In this document: one piece after another, positions 57,701 to 64,000 of the stretch
Layout: every line of letters starts with the position of its first letter
How positions within the stretch are numbered: position 1 is the first letter of the stretch
Assembly: GCF_011397635.1 (NCBI RefSeq)
Contig: NC_064775.1
Coordinates: 17,528,954 to 17,592,953, forward strand
DNA length: 64,000 bases
Source of the DNA: Epinephelus fuscoguttatus
Lineage: Eukaryota; Chordata; Actinopteri; Perciformes; Serranidae
Direction: 5' to 3'
Translations under genes and position numbers: made by a program
Notes under the pieces: generated by a model
Told to the model about the DNA's origin: nothing
The model's input: only the letters and a program-made list of their open reading frames with translations
Databases searched by the model: none

Positions 57701-60194
57701 GTTGCTGTGATTGTTTCTTTTGTGATCGCGGTTTTAAACAGTCCTCCAACACATCTCCCCAATGGCCAAAAAGCTTCCAGCTTAATGGGTGGTGACAGCT
57801 TTAAGACCTGCAACACTTCAGCTGCGGCTTCATCCAAGTCAGCCAAGATGAGCGCAGTCAGTAAATCTCCCGGGAACCCATTCAACCCACGATCTTCTTC
57901 TTCTTCTTCTGTAGCCTCTTTGACAAGCTTTGCGCCCCCCCGCCATCACTCAGCGTTCTCTGAGACCTCTTTTAATATGCATTGCATCCTGGGAGCTCTT
58001 CAAATCAGCAGGAGATTGCTTTTCTCTGTCAGACACCTGGATGAGGAGCAAAGAGCGGAACAGGACCAAGCAAACCACAGCTGGAAACAGGAGGTCCTGC
58101 TCCATTCATCTTAGTTGTGTTTATTTATTCAGTGACAGGGGTTTGAATTTAAACCTTGACAGAGCTTGTGAAAAACCGGTGTCAGTATTGAATTCATAGC
58201 CCTGTGATGCTCATTATTATGCAGGGGACTGTATCAATGAGTATTGTCCTGCTTTATGTGATGTGTCCTTTTTTCTGTGTACCTTCAGATGTCAGCTGTC
58301 AAATTTGGGGAGCCAGGCGAAGTTCCATCGTTGTTGGTGGTGTCAAACAAGCAAATCTATATCTTGGAATTGACATCAGAAACCCAGTGAGTAGGGCAAC
58401 TTTACACAAAGTACATCCTCAGTATGAGAAACTTAATTGCAAGAGTGTGTTCCCCAGAAGGAGAGAAAGAATGATACATAAAGAGAGACAGAGGCAGATA
58501 TATATGTATATGTATGTGACAATAATAATGTGTGTATGATAACAGTAGAAGTAGGAGGCATCAGGCAGGACCATGGCAGCAGTGTAGCCACAACTCGTGA
58601 TTCAGATGTAGCCGCGATTCAAGGCAACCTGTGAGACAGTGGAGCACAAAGGCTGCAGAGAACAAGCCATGTTAGAGACGTGCAGTAACAGGACATAAAT
58701 GTTAGCAAATGAAGAAGCACCAGCTTTTCAGAATCTGAGAGAGGAGGAGAGAGAAGGTACTTCAAAACAAGTTTACAAACTTGAAATGTTTGCGAGTCCA
58801 TTAAGAATGGACGCATGACCCACTTTACCATGACCCACCAGTTGGGAACCACTAGCCTAGAAAAAAGGCTCTACACCCAGCGACTTCCTATGCAGCCACT
58901 TAAAGCAATTCCAGTTGAAAATCGTAACATTTTTCAGAACGGCACTCATGTCGTCATGTTCCAGCAGGAATACAGTCCAAATTCGGGAAGAAGTTAACAA
59001 CATCTGCAACCAAGATCATATGTTTACCTGACATTAGCATTTACCTACATGAGCAATGTACATGTAGCGGGAAATGACTGTGAAGAGCAGTGCTTCCTCC
59101 TATAAAAAATCAACAGCTTCAAAATACAGCGGGACACATTCCAGCAAGAATATGATCTGAAATCAGGGGGACATTAACAACATCAGCATAATAGTTTAAA
59201 TGTTTCCTTGATATTAGCATGTAGCTACATGTAGCAGTGTAAGCCACATAATGTACACACATGCAGTAGCTTGCCTGGAGCAGATAACCATATAAAGAAA
59301 TCCATTACAAGCTGACTTCAGCTTGTCTCAAAAGTAGAAAAAACAGCTTAAGTCAGTGAGGTGTTGACAAAACACACTCAGATTTATCAAAAGGGTAATC
59401 AAATCCTGCTGGAGTGGACAGTGATTCAAAAGAGGGCGCCGGATTGCAGTGAACAATTATGATACTTAATGCTGGTGCATAGTTCCACACCCTCTCCGTT
59501 TAGGATTTGGATTATATTGCATAACCTGCCCAGGTTTCTGGGTCACATCTTGAGAACACATTGACCTTGCAGTGTCCGTGGGACTGTGGAGTCTTTTTCT
59601 CCTTCGCCTAGTCCTAGACCCTTTGTTATTTTTTCTCTCTTGTCTGTTGCACAAATGAAAAGCTTTTCTTCTCACATCAAAACAAGATCTGTGCCCCTCA
59701 GACAGGAGCGTATTCTGTGTGTGTGTGTTTGCTGTGGCAAAATGACTACAAAGTTCCCTCTCTTTTTCTTGGCACTGTGTAAGAAGCCAAACTATTATTT
59801 TGACCTTATATCTTAATCCTTGAAAAATGAGGTGTTGCATAAGTTATTGCCGTGATTATACTGAGTAAACTTTGGCTTTAGCAAACACATCTTAAAGTGT
59901 TGTTCTGGCAGTCACACCTCCAAGAGTCAGAGATCAAGTAAACCATTTAATCCGTCTCACTGTGATGGTGCTTTTGCTGCATTTTCTGATGCCTCACATC
60001 GTTTCCTCCCAGCAGAGGCCAGCTCTCCGATTGGCTGCAGAAGAAGGACAGCCACCCAATCATGGAGCTCAGCTACCTGGAGGTGGGACTGGGCTCTCAG
60101 AGCATCCACATGGAGTTTGGTGACGGGGGAGTGGCCTACACTCTCCTCGTGAGGGACAGTTTACGCTGCAAACGCTTCTTTGGCCTCTTGACAG
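41315..60194 (+). CDS. stk11ip: STK11 (LKB1)-interacting protein, LIP1; C-terminus outside window
   Basis: Coding exons: 41315-41381, 42877-43079, 43231-43305, 43451-43546, 43624-43731, 43824-43895, 44009-44138, 44502-44605, 44728-44817, 45268-45309, 45473-45631, 45802-45883, 46093-46581, 46672-46892, 47075-47185, 48738-48975, 51845-51996, 52116-52371, 56237-56346, 58289-58386, 60016-60194. All junctions are GT-AG and phases agree, giving about 1,027 codons. The product aligns by eye with human STK11IP throughout: N-terminal LIP1 region, leucine-rich repeats, the [12 protein letters not shown] block, a two-CxxC zinc-ribbon-like pair, and PH-like C-terminal segments. The human protein binds LKB1 and SMAD4 and acts at lysosomes as an mTORC1 substrate affecting V-ATPase. 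The last visible exon ends in phase 1, so the gene continues beyond 64000. An in-frame ATG at 41291 exists, but the MAAPHSG start matches the family. Confidence 0.93.
43624..44817 (+). CDS. stk11ip: stk11ip exons 5-9: leucine-rich repeats
   Basis: Five short exons in compact introns encode leucine-rich repeats of the LxxLxLxxN type: [79 protein letters not shown]. The last is a typical capping repeat (GNPL). In the human protein this region contributes to partner binding. Spacing and order match the human repeats one for one. Confidence 0.92.
45268..46581 (+). CDS. stk11ip: stk11ip exons 10-13: Ser/Pro-rich linker
   Basis: Includes the conserved basic/phospho-type block [20 protein letters not shown] and then [20 protein letters not shown] long disordered Ser/Thr/Pro/Glu-rich stretch in exon 13 (489 nt) ends in acidic [10 protein letters not shown]. 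Exon 12 uses a GTGGGT donor. RRASIS looks like a basophilic-kinase site (inference). Confidence 0.9.
46672..47185 (+). CDS. stk11ip: stk11ip exons 14-15: first PH-like segment
   Basis: Begins [15 protein letters not shown], followed by a Glu/Arg-rich loop, then [34 protein letters not shown] and [20 protein letters not shown], ending DDDPHQALQ. The alternating strands and the final helix-like end resemble a PH-type fold. In human STK11IP the equivalent part reads as a comparable beta-rich segment. Confidence 0.85.
47967..48715. mobile_element. Long foldback MITE in stk11ip intron 15
   Basis: The left end TTTAAAGGAATACTCCACC and the inverse of the right end, TTTAAAGGCATAGTTCACC, match. The pairing continues inward: CGCATGCCTCCACAGTGAAC against GTTCACTGGGGAGGCATGC; GGGGTCCGCCTTTAACA against TGTTAAAGGTGGACCC; and near the centre AGACTCCATTGACA against TGTCAATGGAGTCT. 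Arms are about 370 bp around a centre near 48340. No coding frame. It ends 22 bp before exon 16. Confidence 0.85.
48738..51996 (+). CDS. stk11ip: stk11ip exons 16-17: split CxxC pair
   Basis: Exon 16 (48738-48975) holds [12 protein letters not shown] and exon 17 (51845-51996) holds [14 protein letters not shown]. The two CxxC knuckles together look like a zinc ribbon, conserved with human CLRCGHEF and CPNCGSDHV. Between them lies a fish-specific Gly/Glu/Arg-rich loop. The 2.9-kb intron between the two halves contains a Tc1-like copy. Confidence 0.88.
48976..50185 (+). other. stk11ip intron 16, 5' part: nothing recognised
   Basis: Non-coding, no element identified. Confidence 0.4.
50186..51512 (-). 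mobile_element. Tc1/mariner-type element, copy 1 (interrupted)
   Basis: The left end CACTGGCCACTTTGTAAGGT (from 50190) and the right end TACCTAATAAAGTGGCCAGT (to 51510) are inverted repeats. The interior follows the known fish element in order (GTACCGGGTTTGACCCCC, TTCCACCACATCCCAAAGG, GTGGTCATAAAGG, TGTGCCAAGAAAATATCCCC), with transposase orientation on the minus strand. It is split by about 317 bp of foreign sequence at 50432-50748 and has many small indels; no transposase frame survives. Confidence 0.85.
50432..50748. mobile_element. Insertion inside Tc1-like copy 1
   Basis: The element text GAGATCTGG breaks at 50431 and resumes as TGGTGACTGA at 50750. CTGG stands at both edges (50428-50431 and 50749-50752), possibly a short target duplication. 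The inserted 317 bp (starting GTCCCCATTTTAGACAC) has no recognised ends or frame. Confidence 0.55.
52116..60194 (+). CDS. stk11ip: stk11ip exons 18-21: acidic linker and second PH-like segment
   Basis: Exon 18 (52116-52371) is a Ser/Thr/Asp-rich linker. Exon 19 (56237-56346) gives [20 protein letters not shown], exon 20 (58289-58386) [19 protein letters not shown], and exon 21 (60016-60194) [18 protein letters not shown], then [18 protein letters not shown]. These match human [15 protein letters not shown] through LELGLAGQSLRLEW and the following RHCRAFLEEL. Exon 21 has two possible acceptors (see NAGNAG site). No later exon could be found up to 64000. Confidence 0.9.
52700..53100 (+). repeat. 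48-bp minisatellite in stk11ip intron 18
   Basis: About eight head-to-tail copies of a 48-bp unit beginning GTCTTAAATTAAGTTTTCTT and including AATATAAGGCCTTAAAAAG. Copies differ by point changes (TTTTGTCAATATGAG variants alternate). Related single units flank the array on both sides (52390-52500, 53210-53260). Confidence 0.88.
53492..53985 (+). mobile_element. hAT-like fragment with BED-finger frame
   Basis: Starts with GGCAGAGGTGAGGGACTTGA and GACTTGAGACTTGACTTAG words, the edge of a fish hAT family. A frame from the ATG at 53748 to 53978 contains [15 protein letters not shown], then [15 protein letters not shown] and DIKHRK, a BED-type zinc finger layout (CX2C ... H ... H). It stops after 76 codons, so only the N-terminal finger of a transposase remains. 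Confidence 0.6.
54709..54742. repeat. (GT)n microsatellite
   Basis: About 16 uninterrupted GT units in stk11ip intron 18. Confidence 0.93.
55190..55930 (+). repeat. Satellite-like tandem repeat, units of about 110-130 bp
   Basis: Five to six diverged units, each running: sensitive-to-TATCTCA phrase, GGAATTTCCTTAAATTTGGC, ACAAACATCCACTT-GACT, GATGAACTGA, then TTTTGGT and AGGTCAAAGGTCACTGTG. From memory this is a widespread tandem family in fish. Three units keep perfect AGGTCA-A-AGGTCA direct repeats. Confidence 0.8.
56840..57010 (-). repeat. Interspersed repeat fragment (TTTATTTGACCAGG type)
   Basis: TTTAGCCTTTATTTGACCAG followed by TAGTCCCACTGAAATTCAAA and TCTTTTTTTCAAGG resembles a very common fish interspersed repeat. 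Fragment only; class uncertain. Confidence 0.5.
58560..58853. mobile_element. hAT MITE, right end only
   Basis: Ends GACCCACCAGTTGGGAACCA-CT at 58853, the same terminus as the MITE at 20946-21268. A matching left end was not found, so the copy is truncated or diverged. Confidence 0.5.
58930..59260 (+). repeat. Short diverged tandem duplication
   Basis: Two blocks share CATGTTCCAGCAGGAATA / CACATTCCAGCAAGAATA, TTAACAACATC-GCA, GACATTAGCAT / GATATTAGCAT and CTACATG...CATGTAGC in the same order, about 180 bp apart. Non-coding. Confidence 0.5.
60010..60015 (+). promoter_or_regulatory. NAGNAG tandem splice acceptor of stk11ip exon 21
   Basis: CAGCAG at the 3' end of the intron gives two in-frame acceptors, starting the exon at 60013 or 60016. 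Exon 20 ends with CA, so the choice changes Thr-His-Arg-Gly to Thr-Gln-Gly (one residue more or fewer). Confidence 0.7.
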
Positions 60195-62039
60195 GTAAAA
60201 AGAAACGCTGCCAAATAGAAGCAAAGTGGAAAATGGTTTCTGTTTAATGTATGGAAAAACATATAAAAGGGCGTCTTATTTTAGTCAGAGTGAAAGAAAC
60301 TCACTGACCCTGTTGTTTTTGTGCTTACTGGTTACACTGGTTTCAGCACTTTCCTCAGGGCGCTCTGAGGGAAGATGCCGCAAAATAAACCATGGACTAA
60401 TTTAGATTTTAAAAACAGCTTCAGAGCTCTGTTAGATCCCTGAGGCAGGTATTGGAACAGCATGTTCCTCTCACAGGCATTGTGCCACAGAAACCCAACC
60501 TACTCCCCTCACAAACTAATACTATACCATATGTGTGCTACGTGACGCAAATCTCTGCCCCCCCTCGGTATTGGGTTCACTCAGACTGAGCACATCCTGC
60601 CCAGACCAACATGTCTACAAGGGAGGACCAGCGGCTGAGAGGAAAACCTTTTATTAGACGGGGGCTCCTCAGGCTTGGAATGTCTGGAAAAATATGGAAA
60701 ATGAATTTGACAAACCACAGCCCTTAAACGTGCACAGAAAACAGGAAAACATCTTGGCACTTACGGAGAAGCTGCTCAGTACACATAATTTGACATTTTG
60801 GGAAATTTGTAACAGACAGTGTGACGTATGAAAGTATTTTCCCCTAATTACTGTTTCATATTACCAGTTTCAGGGTACAAGATACCAAACACAGTGAAAA
60901 AAACCCACTTCATATTCAGCCAACAGACATGCTGATTAGAAGAGCAGTCCCACTTTTTCCACAACTCTCTGCCTCCAGCTGCTGTCTGATGGTGTTTCCG
61001 TCCAGCTTTCACTCATACACAATCAAGCAAGAATATTTTTGGAAGTACATGAAAAGTGTTGTTTCATAAATAATCGTCTAGCATCTCATAAACTTTTTTT
61101 TTAAGTTCCAATTCATTCATTTTTTTCTTGATTTAATGGGGTACAACCTTGTCTATTTTGGAAAAGAGATCTGGCCAAGAAGGCAGCATAAAAAACATTG
61201 TTACAGCAATAAATACAAACAACTGACAGAGAGTTAGAAAAGATTGTAGGCCATATTTGTAAGAATATGCTGCTTCTTTCTTTACTCGGAGAAATGTTAT
61301 AAATAGAGCAAGCCACTTAACACATGGGTGTTCATAACTTATCCCAAAGTTACATTTGAACCACCTGCATCAAGTGACATTTAGATGCATTTCCCACTTT
61401 TTCCATCACATACTTTTTTCTTTTCTCTCTCACTCTTTCTTGAGCGTACCCTCTGTCCTCTTACTCTCTCTTACTTTTTCTTTCTGTCTACTTCCAGCAG
61501 ATTGTCCAAGACAGATTAGACAAGTGAAAAAAAAAGAATAATGATTTGCCTCCAGGTGCATCCTAAAAAAGATTTATAAAGAGGAGCTATTACGCACATT
61601 TGAGGTTCATATTTCTGTCTTGGATTTCAACTAGAACATTAAACACTTTATTTTCCTCATACTGTCTGTGCTAGAAACACCTGTATGACACGCTACAATT
61701 TACGTTTCCACTCAAAAAAGGTCTGCTCTGATCATATCTGGGCCTTCTACATCTCAGCACCATCATTGCAGCCCAAGCACCCAGGATTATTGCCTCACAA
61801 ATAGCATCTACGCTCAAGCTACTGTAATCCTAAATGAAGACACTGCCTTAGGTGGCCAAACAGTGGAATTACAACTTCAGGGTTTGTCACGTGATGCCAT
61901 GGGGCCCAAAATACCTTTTCCCATAGACTTACATTGTAAAACAGACGGCAACTTCTGCAAACCAAATGACCACAAAAGTCGTATGTTCATACATCTGAAT
62001 ACGACCCTAAGGAGCTTTTCCTAAATTAGCACACCTACC
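60195..62039 (+). other. stk11ip intron 21: nothing recognised
   Basis: Non-coding. 61890-61940 is an inverted partner of 21394-21440 (CACGTGATGCCATGGGGCCC, then CCCATAGACTTACATT). No further stk11ip exon is recognised. Confidence 0.45.
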
Positions 62040-62444
62040 TGCACATCCATGATGCCAATCTCCCATTCCACCACATCCCAAAGGTGCTCTATGGGATCGA
62101 GATCTGGCAGGATCAAGGCAGGATGGACCTGTGCCTTCATGTTGTTCACACCAAATTCTGACCCTACCATCTGAATGTTGCAGCAGAAATCGAGACTCAT
62201 CAGACCAGGCGATGTTTCTCCAACCTTCTATTTTCCAATTTTGGTGAGCCTGTGTGAATTGTAGCCTCAGTTTCCTGTTGTTAGCTGACAGGAGTGGCAC
62301 CTGGTGTGGTCTTCTGCTGCTGTAGCCCATCTGCTTCAAGGTTGGACATGTTGGTTCAGAGATGGTCTTCTGCAGACCTTGGTTGTAACCAGTGGTTATT
62401 TGAGTTACTGTTGCCTTTCTATCATCTTGAACCAGTCTGGCCAT
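62007..62444 (-). pseudogene. Tc1-like transposase fragment
   Basis: A 145-codon minus-strand frame reads ARLVQDDRKATVTQITTGYN (helix-turn-helix region) and then NIAWSDESRFLLQHSDGRVR. The Asp of WSDESRF is the first catalytic residue of the DD34E transposase. After IWCEQHEG the sequence is disrupted by a deletion, so the second Asp and the Glu are not present in this frame. Not functional. Confidence 0.75.
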
Positions 62445-62775
62445 TCTCCTCTGACCTCTGGCATCAACAAGGCATCTTCACCCAGAGAACTGCTGCTCAC
62501 TGGATAGTTCTCTTTTTCGAACCATCCTCTGTAAACCCTAGAGATGGTTGTGTGTGAGCATCCCAGTAAATTATCAGTTTCTTAAATACTGGCACCAACA
62601 ACCATGCCACATTCTGAGTCACTTTAATCACCTTTCTGATGCTCAGTTTGAACTTCACCAGGTTGACCATGTCTACATGCCTACATGCGTTGAGTTGCTG
62701 CCACGTGATTGGCTATTTCCGTTACCAAGTGGTTGAACAGTGTACTTAATAAAGTGGCTGGTGATTGTATATAAG
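62040..62775 (-). mobile_element. Tc1/mariner-type element, copy 2 (truncated)
   Basis: Same family as copy 1, entering at CTGCACATCCATGATGCCAA and ending in the terminal repeat TACTTAATAAAGTGGCTGGT. The opposite terminus and about 200 bp next to it are missing, and an internal deletion joins GAGATCTGG to CAGGATCAAGGCAGGATGG. Confidence 0.85.
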
Positions 62776-64000
62776 GAAAAGCATAATAGGTCCCCTTTAA
62801 GTGCCAAACACTGGCACGTAAAGTATATGATGTTTATATTTTCTTTGATCCTTGAAGGAAAAGATACTTTTCCTGATGCCAGATTAACCCCAAAACAGCT
62901 GTTGCAATATTCTGTCAGAAGACGTACGGAAAAGCTTAACCATAACAAACCCCATCTATCGTCCAAGCTGGCTCCCATCATGTGAACAAAGATGAAAACC
63001 ACAACTGGAATGACGGAGAAGTTGCTGGCTGGAAGAGAGAGAGAAAGAAAGAGAGGATGTGGTTATAACGGCACAGATTTCTAGAGCTCAGAAACTAAGC
63101 AAGTCTGACACAGCTTCATTGAAACAGGAGAGATAACACGAGACCTCTGGAATCTGCAGCCAAAAGAGACAAAAACGAGTCACTGATCTGCCCTTTTTGT
63201 CGGCCAGTTGTTTTCTCTCACTTTGGAGGAATTTGTCAGTTTTCATTGTTGGAGTCAAAATGTGTTACAGGAGATTTCACTTGAGGTTTCGGTAGTAGCA
63301 AGAAGGAATGTGGTCTGGGATGAAATGCACCTTTTAGCTATGTTTTAAACTGCAAGACAAAACAGTAATCTGTCTCCTTTTCATACTGCCCTGCCTCAGC
63401 TGTCCGACTTATCAGGCACTGGTATGGTATTTGATTTCATGTGAAAATCATCAGGGGCATTGTTGTTGGTGGTGAAGGCAGCCAAGGAGTCTGGGACTGA
63501 AACAAGAGGAAGCAGAAGTATTGACACAAACCAGTGCACCAACTAAAGTCCATCTGCTGCAACACGCCGGGCCCGTCACCTTTGCTTACTTGTGATCGCG
63601 ATCTTGGATGGCACCTCGCTAAAACTGTCCATGTTAACACGACATTTAAACTTTTGGTCAGTCTGACGCTCAACTGTTTCTACTCAACATTCAAATATGT
63701 TTCGCCAGCAATGTGGGAGACTTTGACTCAAGTCCAATGCAAATTTCCGTGACATTGATAAAGCCATCATCTGTCATTTTTGCCCAAAAAAACTTTCCAA
63801 AAAGGCTCTTTGCTGAACATTTTACTTTCAGATGAAATTATCACAAAGTTGATTACAGAAATGAATCTGATTCAAACTGACTAGTGTTTTGCTGACTGTT
63901 TAAAGGCATTCGAGACATAACAAAGAACAGGACAAGAATATTATATTTTCATCCAACAACAACATCATTTGATTAACTTTAGAATATTTTACAATCAACA
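62776..64000 (+). other. Right edge, still inside stk11ip intron 21
   Basis: Non-coding as far as I can see. The sequence expected for the next exon (human LLDVLQSLPPAWR equivalent) was looked for and not found. Confidence 0.4.

Noticed and set aside
57707-58114. A 135-codon Ser-rich frame in stk11ip intron 19, considered as an extra exon
   Set aside because: Exons 19 and 20 already join in phase and match human STK11IP without a gap; the antisense frame looks equally open, as in low-complexity or repeat DNA.
61495-61541. A CAG followed by a short frame, considered as the next stk11ip exon
   Set aside because: It reads a short basic peptide to a stop and bears no resemblance to the conserved segment expected after exon 21.
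1-64000. tRNA, rRNA, snoRNA or microRNA genes
   Set aside because: I looked for tRNA-like A/B boxes and strong hairpins outside the foldback element and saw nothing I could support; a covariance-model search would be needed to exclude small RNAs.

Overview
The window looks like a chromosome segment from a teleost fish, probably a percomorph. It holds two split vertebrate genes with GT-AG introns, embedded in AT-rich non-coding DNA. That DNA contains repeat families I recognise from memory as typical of fish: Tc1/mariner, PIF/Harbinger, hAT MITEs, a tyrosine-recombinase retrotransposon, microsatellites and minisatellites. There are no bacterial operons, no CRISPR array and no convincing tRNA or rRNA gene. 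All family assignments come from reading translated motifs; no database search was run.

Gene 1 (minus strand, about 4.4-28.0 kb) is an insulin-like growth factor binding protein 2 gene with four coding exons: 28035-27642, 8551-8370, 5036-4896 and 4559-4401. Its first intron is about 19 kb and is full of MITEs, a 755-bp tandem duplication (14086-15596) and a nested insertion (16.7-18.2 kb). A PIF/Harbinger remnant (1934-3444) lies beyond its 3' end.

The gap between the two genes (28.0-41.3 kb) contains a roughly 700-bp duplicated block just upstream of igfbp2 (28506-29783). It also contains a 5.36-kb tyrosine-recombinase retrotransposon on the minus strand (34502-39861). That element carries a gag-like ORF with SAP-like, AT-hook-like and CCHC motifs, then reverse transcriptase, RNase H and tyrosine recombinase. 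It sits inside a TTTTGTGTCTC-type minisatellite and has itself been hit by a 313-bp hAT MITE with a perfect 8-bp target duplication. Several stops and frameshifts show it is dead.

Gene 2 (plus strand, 41.3 kb to beyond the right edge) is stk11ip (LIP1), the LKB1-interacting leucine-rich-repeat protein. Twenty-one coding exons are visible between 41315 and 60194; the C-terminal exons lie outside the window. Its introns hold a long foldback element (47967-48715), two Tc1-like copies (50186-51512 and 62040-62775), a 48-bp minisatellite (about 52700-53100) and a satellite-like repeat carrying perfect AGGTCA direct repeats (55190-55930).

The two genes are divergently arranged. igfbp2 encodes a secreted IGF carrier. 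stk11ip encodes an intracellular, lysosome/LKB1-linked scaffold. Nothing in the sequence says they act together; their proximity probably reflects ancient vertebrate synteny (the human orthologues are both on 2q35). I found no wholly new gene system. The most unusual object is the tyrosine-recombinase retroelement, which combines inverted termini, a Ngaro-like domain order and a SAP/AT-hook ORF1.
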